Shown piece after piece: positions 1 through 5,347 of a DNA stretch of 9,256 bases. Below the pieces are notes generated by a model, which made no database searches, was not told where the DNA came from, and worked only from the letters and a program-made list of their open reading frames with translations. The translations under genes and the position numbers were made by a program. The number at the start of each line of letters is the position of its first letter. The first letter of the stretch is position 1. The stretch is from Bacillota bacterium (GTDB lineage Bacteria; Bacillota; Bacilli; Bacillales_B; DSM-18226), in NCBI GenBank assembly GCA_021821235.1, contig JAKACS010000089.1:1-9256 (forward strand). Direction: 5' to 3'.

Positions 1-1224
1 GGGGTCACTCGTCCATATTCGGCAGAGGATGTCATTAAGCTGCGCGGTTCGATTGATATTGAGTATACGCTTGCCCAACGAGGGTCAGAGAAGCTTTGGA
101 ATCTGCTTCACGAGGAAGATTTTATCAATGCGCTTGGCGCGCTTACGGGCAATCAGGCTGTTCAGCAGGTGAAGGCTGGCCTTAAGGCGATTTACTTAAG
201 CGGTTGGCAGGTAGCAGCAGATGCCAATCTTGCCGGACAAATGTATCCTGACCAAAGCTTGTATCCTGCTAACAGTGTTCCCAATGTTGTCAAGCGAATC
301 AACCAGGCGCTGCAGCGTGCCGATCAAATTCACCATTCAGAAGGCGACCATTCAATTGATTGGTTTGCCCCAATTGTGGCGGATGCGGAAGCAGGCTTCG
401 GCGGGCAGTTGAATGTTTTTGAACTAATGAAAGCGATGATTGAAGCAGGCGCTTCCGGTGTCCACTTTGAAGACCAGCTTTCTTCGGAAAAAAAATGCGG
501 ACACTTGGGCGGTAAAGTGTTGCTGCCAACGCAAACAGCTGTCCGGAATTTAATTGCAGCCCGCCTTGCTGCTGATGTAATGGGCACGCCGACTGTATTG
601 GTTGCCCGGACGGACGCCAATGCTGCGGATTTGATCACAAGTGATGTGGATCCGTATGATGCTCCGTTTATTACGGGAGAGCGGACATCAGAAGGATTTT
701 TCCGAACAAAATCGGGGATTGAACAAGCAATTGCCCGCGGATTGGCGTATGCTCCATATGCCGACTTAATCTGGTGCGAAACTTCCGAACCAAATGTTGA
801 GGAAGCTCGCCGTTTTGCTGAAGCAATCCATGAAAAATATCCTGAAAAAATGCTGGCATACAACTGCTCGCCATCGTTTAACTGGAAAAAGAAATTGGAT
901 GAAGAGACGATTGCCAATTTCCAAAAAGAGCTTGGGAAGATGGGCTATAAGTTCCAATTTGTAACGCTTGCTGGCTTCCACGCCTTGAATCACAGCATGT
1001 TTGAGCTTGCCCGCGGCTACAAAGAGCGCGGCATGGCTGCCTATTCCGAGCTGCAGCAAGCCGAATTTGCCAGTGAACAGTACGGTTACAGTGCAACAAG
1101 ACATCAGCGCGAAGTCGGTACAGGCTACTTTGACCAGGTTTCCATGATTGTTACAGGCGGAACGTCTTCAACAACCGCTTTGAAAGGTTCAACCGAAGAA
1201 GCACAATTTACCGGTGCGAAATAA
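1..1224 (+). CDS. aceA: isocitrate lyase, 5'-truncated by window edge
   Basis: Cleaves isocitrate to glyoxylate and succinate, the first committed step of the glyoxylate shunt, in the cytoplasm. The reading frame is open from base 1 ([16 protein letters not shown]...), well before the first in-frame candidate start (GTG at 169), so the gene begins outside the window. I estimate about 20 residues are missing; 407 are present. Visible family signatures are the DAEAGFGG metal/substrate loop, the catalytic KKCGH motif at 490-504 (active-site Cys codon at 496), the NCSPSFNW motif at 862-885 and a C-terminal [19 protein letters not shown] tail. No frameshift or missing catalytic residue is seen. 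A terminator follows 10 bp after the stop, so aceA is the last gene of its transcript. Identification is by whole-length family resemblance and is very secure. Confidence 0.97.
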   Translation, partial: GVTRPYSAEDVIKLRGSIDIEYTLAQRGSEKLWNLLHEEDFINALGALTGNQAVQQVKAGLKAIYLSGWQVAADANLAGQMYPDQSLYPANSVPNVVKRINQALQRADQIHHSEGDHSIDWFAPIVADAEAGFGGQLNVFELMKAMIEAGASGVHFEDQLSSEKKCGHLGGKVLLPTQTAVRNLIAARLAADVMGTPTVLVARTDANAADLITSDVDPYDAPFITGERTSEGFFRTKSGIEQAIARGLAYAPYADLIWCETSEPNVEEARRFAEAIHEKYPEKMLAYNCSPSFNWKKKLDEETIANFQKELGKMGYKFQFVTLAGFHALNHSMFELARGYKERGMAAYSELQQAEFASEQYGYSATRHQREVGTGYFDQVSMIVTGGTSSTTALKGSTEEAQFTGAK

Positions 1225-1234
1225 TTCGATTTTC

Positions 1235-1265
1235 AAAACCTTCCCACTTGTGCGGGGAAGGTTTT
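1235..1265 (+). terminator. intrinsic terminator of aceA
   Basis: The perfect 11-bp stem AAAACCTTCCC (1235-1245) / GGGAAGGTTTT (1255-1265) has a 9-nt loop and begins 10 bp after the aceA stop. The 3' arm ends in TTTT, but the following bases (CATAATAG) are not T-rich, so termination may be less than complete. The A/T ends would also allow some activity on the opposite strand. Confidence 0.8.
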
Positions 1266-1322
1266 CATAATAGTTAGATAGTTTTTGATTAAAACTCGTA
1301 TGAAATGCCAAGTTTGGCGTGA

Positions 1323-1372
1323 AGGCGGAATTCTTCGCGATGTAGGCGGAAAAAAGCCAATTGTAGGCGGAA
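1323..1372. repeat. AGGCGGAA short repeats, 21-bp period
   Basis: AGGCGGAA occurs at 1323-1330, 1344-1351 and 1365-1372, exactly 21 bp apart; the last two copies share a longer core, TGTAGGCGGAA. A degenerate copy (GTAGAGGA) lies near 1385 and a further exact copy at 1488-1495. The sequence between the cores is not conserved. A 46-codon frame (ATG 1300 to TGA 1438-1440) runs through the repeats because 21 is a multiple of three. It has no convincing ribosome binding site and I do not call it a gene. Function unknown. Confidence 0.7.
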
Positions 1373-1533
1373 TACCGTTCTCGAGTAGAGGATTTTACCA
1401 GAAAAGAGGTAATTCTCCCCAGTTTGAGAGCAATTATTGACCTATATTTAGGAAAAACCAAACGGATGAGCATGCCTATTACCGGCTAGGCGGAAAAACA
1501 AATTTAATGGCTTTATAGCATGGGCCATTCGAC

Positions 1534-1652
1534 AAAGACGTCGAATTCCCTCTCAAAGACGTCGAATTGTTCTCAAAAGACGTCGAATTCCCTCTCAAAG
1601 ACGTCGAATTGTTCTCAAAAGACGTCGAATTCCTCCTCAAAGACGTCGAATT
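1534..1652. repeat. six-unit 21-bp tandem array with GACGTC core
   Basis: Six copies of the 11-mer GACGTCGAATT start at 1537, 1558, 1579, 1600, 1621 and 1642, with no deviation from the 21-bp period. The 10-nt spacers alternate: CCCTCTCAAA, GTTCTCAAAA, CCCTCTCAAA, GTTCTCAAAA, then CCTCCTCAAA. The array is thus two 42-bp dimers plus a diverged end. Each core holds the palindrome GACGTC. The array lies between the aceA terminator and the YueI-family gene. A frame reading KDVEF heptads is open from 1519 to the TAA at 1699 but lacks ATG or GTG, and the other strand is also open in one frame, so coding is unlikely. With the AGGCGGAA copies it fills the 523-bp gap between aceA and the next gene; otherwise I see nothing there. 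Confidence 0.9.
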
Positions 1653-1747
1653 CTCACGAAACGGTTACGATTTCTCCCCAACAGCACTATTTTTAAAATA
1701 AAATCATACATAATAATAGGCAAATAACATCGTTGGAGTTGATTTTT

Positions 1748-2179
1748 TTGAAAAAGCCGACTGTGGAGGAAGTTTTGCAGCAGGGAATTTACGGTGCAAA
1801 GGAAACAAAGCCGGAAGAAAGGCGGCAATTTCTCGGAACCTTAAGGGAGAGGATTCTGGCAGTACTGAAGAAAAACCAGGTGAGAGAACAAGAGGTTTAT
1901 CCGCAAATTGGCCAATTACTAAAAGAAAATCCGACTGCACACCTCTTATTAAACGGTAACCTACCATACCACGATTTATCCAAATATGTGAAGGTTGCAA
2001 AAAAATGTAAAGTCCCCTATACAATTGTGACCAATAAAGAGCATGACACCGAGATTGGGCTTGTTCTCGCGCTAGATCATGCAATTGACAAAGAGCAAAT
2101 TTATCTGGAAAGAGTAAATCCGAAACCAAAAGTGAAAACAAAATCATCCTTTTTCGCAAAATTTTTTAAACGAGGTTGA
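1748..2179 (+). CDS. yueI: YueI family protein (DUF1694)
   Basis: This 143-residue soluble protein has the character of the YueI/DUF1694 family of Firmicutes, whose function is unknown. The N-terminal part (LQQGIYGAKETKPEERRQFLGTLRER in two stretches) is the family's conserved opening. The middle, with LLLNGNLPYHDLSKYVKVA and the KVPYTIVTN strand, suggests a small alpha/beta fold. The C-terminus is lysine-rich (PKPKVKTKSSFFAKFFKRG). I place the start at TTG 1748, since TGGAG at 1734-1738 is then 9 nt upstream. The longer frame from TTG 1733 would put that site inside the coding region. There is no signal peptide or membrane segment. The next transcript begins directly after the stop, so the gene appears monocistronic. 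Symbol assigned from memory of the B. subtilis homologue. Confidence 0.85.
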   Translation: MKKPTVEEVLQQGIYGAKETKPEERRQFLGTLRERILAVLKKNQVREQEVYPQIGQLLKENPTAHLLLNGNLPYHDLSKYVKVAKKCKVPYTIVTNKEHDTEIGLVLALDHAIDKEQIYLERVNPKPKVKTKSSFFAKFFKRG

Positions 2180-2188
2180 ATTTTGGTG

Positions 2189-2194
2189 TATAAT
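2189..2194 (+). promoter_or_regulatory. sigma-A -10 box for the TPP riboswitch/thiW transcript
   Basis: A perfect TATAAT lies 10 bp after the YueI-family stop and about 19 bp before the aptamer, putting the start of transcription near 2201. The -35 region (around 2166-2171, AT-rich) is not a recognisable TTGACA. Confidence 0.55.
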
Positions 2195-2212
2195 GAAAGC
2201 AAAAATACGATA

Positions 2213-2309
2213 GCACTGGGGGATCCGGAAAGCGGCCGGCTGAGAGTAAGACCCGAAATGTCTTTTACCCTTAAAACCTGATCTGGTTCGAACCAGCGTA
2301 GGGAAGTGT
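2213..2309 (+). promoter_or_regulatory. TPP riboswitch aptamer (THI box)
   Basis: This is a thiamin-pyrophosphate-sensing RNA. It has the conserved CTGAGA at 2240-2245 (pyrimidine-binding side), an ACCC at 2267-2270 that can pair with the GGGG of 2218-2222, and the pyrophosphate-side elements ACCTGATCTGG and CCAGCGTAGGGA. P1 forms from CACT (2214-2217) and AGTG (2305-2308). P3 is CCGG/CCGG (2225-2228 with 2236-2239). A small extra stem GTAAGAC/GTCTTTTAC (around 2246-2268) is the optional P3a. It lies directly upstream of thiW, a thiazole-transport gene known to be under THI-box control in Firmicutes. Confidence 0.96.
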
Positions 2310-2335
2310 ATGGAAACCATTCATGCGAACTTCTG

Positions 2336-2366
2336 CCCCCAGTGCTTACGATTGAGGGGATTTTTT
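2336..2366 (+). promoter_or_regulatory. riboswitch expression platform: terminator/RBS-blocking hairpin and anti-P1 strand
   Basis: CCCCCAGT (2336-2343) can pair with ATTGAGGGG (2351-2359, A2355 bulged, one G-U pair), followed by ATTTTTT (2360-2366). This resembles an intrinsic terminator and also buries the thiW ribosome binding site GAGGGG (2354-2359). The same strand, 2336-2346, is perfectly complementary over 11 bp to 2212-2222, the 5' side of P1/P2. The two pairings exclude each other. Inferred mechanism: without TPP the 11-bp helix forms and thiW is expressed; with TPP the aptamer holds 2212-2222 and frees 2336-2346 to form the OFF hairpin. Confidence 0.65.
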
Positions 2367-2879
2367 ATGCGAAAAACACAGAAACTTACCGTAACCGCAA
2401 TGCTGATTGCTGTAGGAACGCTGACGAGCAACTTGTTGTATATCCCGCTCGGCGTTACAAAGCTATTCCCAATGCAAAGCTTAATTAACGTTTTATCAGC
2501 GGTGATTCTTGGTCCTTATTATGCGCTTGCAGAGGCATTTGGCATTTCACTTATCCGGAACATGATGGGCACCGGTTCCGTCTTTGCTTTTCCGGGAAGC
2601 ATGATCGGCGCGGTACTGGCCGCGGTTTTGTATAGCAAAACAACTAAACTTTACATGGCCTTTATGGGGGAAGTTATCGGGACAGGGATTTTGGGCGCAA
2701 TTGCCAGCTACCCAATTGCCACGTTGCTGCTTGGCAAGCAGGCCACCCTTTTTGGCTTTATTCCGATGTTTATCTTCAGCTCGCTAGCGGGTGCGGCCAT
2801 TGGTCTGATCCTCCTAACCATTATAATGAAAAATAAAGGTGTCGTCCGTGTGCTGAATAAGCATCAATATAAAAGTTGA
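2367..2879 (+). CDS. thiW: ThiW, thiazole-specific S component of an ECF transporter
   Basis: ThiW is the substrate-binding membrane subunit of an energy-coupling-factor transporter, thought to import the thiazole precursor of thiamin (hydroxyethylthiazole). It works with shared EcfT and EcfA/A' subunits, which are not in this window. The protein has 170 residues, usual for the family, and is very hydrophobic, with about five to six membrane segments (roughly 8-25, 38-56, 77-95, 98-122 and 130-154). The IPLGVTKLFPMQSLINVLSAVILGP stretch at 26-50, the FGISLIRNMMGTGS loop and FAFPGSMIGA are typical of ThiW. I chose ATG 2367: GAGGGG sits 7 nt upstream, whereas an in-frame ATG at 2310 lies at the end of the aptamer and would translate the expression platform. 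Regulation is by the preceding TPP riboswitch. Confidence 0.93.
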   Translation: MRKTQKLTVTAMLIAVGTLTSNLLYIPLGVTKLFPMQSLINVLSAVILGPYYALAEAFGISLIRNMMGTGSVFAFPGSMIGAVLAAVLYSKTTKLYMAFMGEVIGTGILGAIASYPIATLLLGKQATLFGFIPMFIFSSLAGAAIGLILLTIIMKNKGVVRVLNKHQYKS

Positions 2880-2904
2880 AAACTAGTGGGAAAGTGTGGC
2901 CAAT

Positions 2905-3238
2905 ATGGAACATTCAATCGTGATTGATAAATTGCGACTGAAAGATTGGGATCAGGTTAGAGAAATTTATCTTGAAGGGATTGCTACTGGAAATGCAACT
3001 TTTCAAAAAAATTCTCCATCATGGGATGAGTGGGATAAAAGTCATCTACAAGAATGTCGTGTTGTAGCGTGATTAGCGGAGGATATTGCTGGATGGGCTG
3101 CGTTAAGCCCTGTCTCAGATTACATCAACAATACGGCTTCCGGGAAGTGGGTAGAGAGAGCGAATTGGGAAATTGGATGGTGTCTGGCGCGATACGACCT
3201 TGGTAGAAAGAAGAAGTAAGAAAGTGGGAATGGATTAA
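2905..3238 (+). pseudogene. decayed GNAT N-acetyltransferase (phosphinothricin acetyltransferase-like)
   Basis: The frame from ATG 2905 gives the familiar start of Pat/Bar-type GNAT enzymes: REIYLEGIATGNATF, a SWDEWDKSHL stretch, ECRVVA and then GWAALSPVS. It is interrupted by TGA at 3070-3072. After SPVS the acetyl-CoA-binding core is absent. From 3120 a second frame resumes with LHQQYGFREVGRESE, matching the LHEKCGFREVG region of the family. Near 3165 the third frame takes over with GKLDGVWRDTTLVERRSKKVG and ends at TAA 3236-3238. The lesions are therefore one nonsense codon, a deletion of roughly 55 residues at about 3117-3120, and a second frame change. The remnant spans ~111 codons against ~165 for the family. 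The intact enzyme would acetylate a small amine with acetyl-CoA; this copy cannot fold as one. It begins 25 bp after thiW. Confidence 0.9.
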
Positions 3239-3299
3239 GAGTACACCACAGCTTGCTTTATCATTTTTTTGGTAAGTGAAATACAAAAATAAGATGCAA

Positions 3300-3333
3300 A
3301 AAAAACGCTTAGAATGTAATCTAGGCGTTTTTT
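3300..3333. terminator. bidirectional intrinsic terminator between pseudogene and anti-sigma gene
   Basis: AAAAAACGCTTAG (3300-3312) pairs with CTAGGCGTTTTTT (3321-3333) over 13 bp with one G-T position and an 8-nt loop. Read on the minus strand it starts 10 bp after the anti-sigma stop and ends in eight T residues, so it fits that operon best. On the plus strand it ends in six T residues and could stop read-through from thiW and the pseudogene. Confidence 0.87.
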
Positions 3334-3343
3334 CACAAATCTA

Positions 3344-4294
3344 TCATTGAAGTTGACTCCATAATCTCAAAAATAGGGCATCATCCATTTTAAAATATGC
3401 ACCCATATAGCCATAATAAATATAGCCATCCTTAAGTAACTTCAATCGAACTTTCGAACCATCCTTTAATTGAATGGTTAATTCCTTAAAATTTTCGTTG
3501 TTAAGGGAACTTATGGGGTCTGAATTTCTACCACGAACAAATGGTTTTGCTTTATTCAGTTCTTTGACAAAAGCATTTAGTATTTCTATATTCGCAACAG
3601 AGCGGTAATTGGCAAGGTTGTTATCCCAATCAGTGAATGTCCTATAGCTTGCAGCGACTATGTTTCCTGTCATTTTTAATTTACCAAATACATCGTCACC
3701 ACTCTTTATTGTGATTCCGTTAAGGTTTTCATAAAACGCTGCATAGGGTTTACCGCCGCTTTCTCCGTACGCCATGATGCGAAAGTCTTGATCATACCCT
3801 TTAACAGAATAAACATCTGCATTTTCTATGTTTGATGCAAATTCTTTAGCATAGGCCTTTTGCTTACTCCATTCATCAATCGTTCCTTTTGTCGTTCCGA
3901 GTTTCTCGCCTTTAATTGCTTTTGCATTCTCCGTGTCTATTTCTGTATCTGTTTGAGTGTAAATTTTCCCATGATAAACAATTAATCCAATCATATCAGC
4001 TTTTGAGTTTCCTTGTGGCAATTGAATAGCTGGGATTTTCACGCCGCTATTATTAGCAACAACAGGGGTAGCTTGCTTGCTTTTTGTTTCATTTGGAGAA
4101 GAACCAGTATTAAAGAATGCGAATGTTCCAATAGATACAAGCAAGCCAGCGACTATGCCGATGCTTGTTAAACGAGATCCCTTTCTGTTTTTTTGCTTTT
4201 CTGTCTTTGCATTCAAAATACCCATTTTGCTTCTTTCGCTTAGTTCCTTCGGTATTTCAATTTTATTCATTTCCAGCTTAATCTTTTTGCTCAT
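3344..4294 (-). CDS. single-pass membrane protein, putative anti-sigma factor of the adjacent ECF sigma
   Basis: The protein has 316 residues: a short basic cytoplasmic part (1-41, with KIEIPKELSERSKMGILNAK), one membrane span at about 42-61, and an external domain of ~255 residues of unrecognised fold ending in GYIYYGYMGAYFKMDDALF. An inside-out tail plus one span plus an extracytoplasmic sensor is the usual plan of negative regulators of ECF sigma factors. The gene also lies immediately downstream of one, overlapping its end by 17 bp, which suggests translational coupling. It is not RsiV-like in an obvious way, and no zinc-anti-sigma HxxxCxxC motif is seen. The start is ATG 4294, with AAGGAG 9 nt upstream; the ATG at 4303 directly abuts that site and is unlikely. 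The terminator follows 10 bp after the stop. The anti-sigma role rests on architecture and context. Confidence 0.75.
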   Translation of the reverse strand: MSKKIKLEMNKIEIPKELSERSKMGILNAKTEKQKNRKGSRLTSIGIVAGLLVSIGTFAFFNTGSSPNETKSKQATPVVANNSGVKIPAIQLPQGNSKADMIGLIVYHGKIYTQTDTEIDTENAKAIKGEKLGTTKGTIDEWSKQKAYAKEFASNIENADVYSVKGYDQDFRIMAYGESGGKPYAAFYENLNGITIKSGDDVFGKLKMTGNIVAASYRTFTDWDNNLANYRSVANIEILNAFVKELNKAKPFVRGRNSDPISSLNNENFKELTIQLKDGSKVRLKLLKDGYIYYGYMGAYFKMDDALFLRLWSQLQ

Positions 4295-4811
4295 CGTCAC
4301 CATCTCCTTTTAAATTTTTTCGGAGCTGAGTTAAAGCCCTGTATAAAATCGTCTTTGTCGTACCAAGAGGAAGATCGAGAGTTTTTGCTGTCTCTTTGAT
4401 TGTCATACCTTCGTAAAATCTTAAAATAATAACACTTTTTTCAACTTCATTTAACCGTTCAAGTAAGTCTCGTAAGGTTATTTCTAAATCAATATCTTCA
4501 TTAACTTCTTCTGAAATAAATTCTTCAAAATCTGGCTTCATTTGAATCATATTTTTTTGCTTTCGAAGAAAATCAAGAGCACAATTAATTGCGATTCTCA
4601 TTAACCAAGTTTTAAAATATTTAGGTTGTTTAAGATTTTTGATGGATTTAAATGAACGATATGCTGACTCCTGGACAACATCAAGAGCATCATTTTCATT
4701 TTTCACATATAAAAATGCGATTCGATAAATATCTTGTTCATATCTTTGAAATAATGATAAAAATGCTTTATCATCTTCCCTTTGAGCTTTTTTGATTAAA
4801 TGTAACAACAA
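4278..4811 (-). CDS. ECF-type RNA polymerase sigma factor (SigV/SigX-like)
   Basis: A 177-residue group-4 sigma factor with only regions 2 and 4. Region 2 (about 25-85) has DIYRIAFLYVKNENDALDVVQES, core-RNA-polymerase binding, and KTWLMRIAINCALDFLRKQK, -10 recognition. An acidic linker (PDFEEFISEEVNEDIDLE) leads to region 4 (about 110-168), with LNEVEKSVIILRFYEGMTIKE and a helix-turn-helix ending in LGTTKTILYRALTQLRKNL for -35 recognition. Family length is normal and nothing is broken. Start: AAGGTGG at 4823-4817 is best spaced to TTG 4811 (5 nt) or TTG 4808 (8 nt). GTG codons at 4820 and 4817 lie inside that site. First gene of a two-gene operon with its probable anti-sigma factor. Composition is more AT-rich than the flanking aceA and gat genes. 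Regulon and inducing signal are not visible. Confidence 0.92.
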   Translation of the reverse strand: MLLHLIKKAQREDDKAFLSLFQRYEQDIYRIAFLYVKNENDALDVVQESAYRSFKSIKNLKQPKYFKTWLMRIAINCALDFLRKQKNMIQMKPDFEEFISEEVNEDIDLEITLRDLLERLNEVEKSVIILRFYEGMTIKETAKTLDLPLGTTKTILYRALTQLRKNLKGDGDDEQKD

Positions 4812-4841
4812 ATTCACCACCTTAACTTCACTTAACTATTA

Positions 4842-4870
4842 GACGGATAATATCATTGTTTAGCTTTACA
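4842..4870 (-). promoter_or_regulatory. probable autoregulatory ECF promoter of the sigma/anti-sigma operon
   Basis: On the minus strand CGTCTAA (CGTC at 4845-4842) matches the -10 of SigX/SigM/SigV-type promoters. Seventeen bp upstream is TGTAAAGC (4870-4863), an imperfect fit to the TGAAAC -35. Transcription would begin near 4835, leaving a 15-25 nt leader with the AAGGTGG site. Placement is apt for self-activation, but the -35 is weak. Confidence 0.45.
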
Positions 4871-4940
4871 TATTTTTATTTTTAAAAATAATATAGGTAA
4901 CTCCATTTGATTTTAAATTTTCTGAAACTGACAGCGTTTT

Positions 4941-4977
4941 CAATGGTACTTATGCTTTCGCAACCATTGCGAGCATA
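4941..4977. other. overlapping inverted repeats upstream of gatC
   Basis: TATGCT-TT-CGCAA (4951-4963) and TTGCG-AGCATA (4967-4977) form an 11-bp hairpin with a CCA loop and a TT bulge. CAATGGT (4941-4947) is also the perfect complement of ACCATTG (4963-4969), so the two structures compete. There is no T-run, so it is not a terminator. It overlaps the candidate gat -35 and may be an operator or, if transcription starts further upstream, a leader structure. Confidence 0.5.
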
Positions 4978-4996
4978 CAGAAATATTTGGTATCAT
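4967..4996 (+). promoter_or_regulatory. candidate sigma-A promoter of gatCAB
   Basis: TTGCGA (4967-4972), an 18-bp spacer and TATCAT (4991-4996) resemble a vegetative promoter with one mismatch in the -10 and two in the -35. The start point would be near 5003, giving a leader of about 40 nt to gatC. No better candidate is seen in 4870-5040. Confidence 0.4.
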
Positions 4997-5041
4997 CAAT
5001 AAATAAACCATGTTTGCAATTTGAACGGAGGTAACCGTAAA

Positions 5042-5335
5042 ATGACCCGTATTTCGGCAGAGCAGGTGAAGCATGTCGCCAATCTTGCAAGATTGGCGAT
5101 CACTGAAGAAGAGACAGAAAAATTTACAAAGCAGCTCGATGCGATTATTACCTTTGCAGAGCAGTTAAATGAACTCGATACCGAGAATGTCGAGCCGACC
5201 TCGCATGTCCTTGAGATGAAAAATGTGTTGCGTGAAGATATTCCAAAGCCAGGACTGCCGCGTGAACAAGTGCTGAAAAATGCGCCTGAGCACCAGGATG
5301 GCCAGATCAAAGTGCCGGCGATTTTAGGCGAGTAA
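5042..5335 (+). CDS. gatC: Asp-tRNA(Asn)/Glu-tRNA(Gln) amidotransferase subunit C
   Basis: GatC is the small structural subunit of the GatCAB transamidosome. It wraps around GatA and GatB and stabilises the ammonia-producing amidase. The 97-residue length and the sequence are typical: [21 protein letters not shown] at the N-terminus, [25 protein letters not shown] in the middle, then the [32 protein letters not shown] tail. ATG 5042 is chosen because GGAGGT at 5027-5032 is 9 nt upstream; the in-frame TTG at 5021 lies before this site. First gene of gatC-gatA-gatB; gatA begins 12 bp after the stop. Confidence 0.97.
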   Translation: MTRISAEQVKHVANLARLAITEEETEKFTKQLDAIITFAEQLNELDTENVEPTSHVLEMKNVLREDIPKPGLPREQVLKNAPEHQDGQIKVPAILGE

Positions 5336-5347
5336 GGGGGAGAACAG

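Noticed and set aside
330..917. 195-codon open frame on the minus strand
   Set aside because: It lies entirely inside aceA on the antisense strand, its protein resembles nothing, and the sense frame is a certain gene.
1300..1440. 46-codon ORF through the AGGCGGAA repeats
   Set aside because: There is no good ribosome binding site, composition follows the DNA repeat, and the frame stays open only because the period is a multiple of three.
1534..1652. CRISPR array
   Set aside because: The unit is 21 bp with 10-nt spacers that repeat each other; CRISPR spacers are longer and unique, and no cas gene is present.
2310..2366. N-terminal extension of thiW from ATG 2310
   Set aside because: The ATG overlaps the end of the riboswitch aptamer and lacks its own Shine-Dalgarno; ATG 2367 has GAGGGG at 7 nt and gives the normal ThiW N-terminus.
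4295..4303. Start of the anti-sigma gene at ATG 4303
   Set aside because: It directly abuts the AAGGAG site with no spacer; ATG 4294 is 9 nt away and better placed.
4077..4313. 78-codon plus-strand ORF
   Set aside because: It is antisense to the start of the anti-sigma gene; its hydrophobicity is a mirror of that gene's membrane-span codons.
4923..4928. ECF-type -35 box TGAAAC facing gatC
   Set aside because: No CGTC or similar -10 occurs 15-18 bp downstream, so it is probably a chance match.
4996..5310. 104-codon minus-strand ORF
   Set aside because: It is an antisense shadow of gatC.
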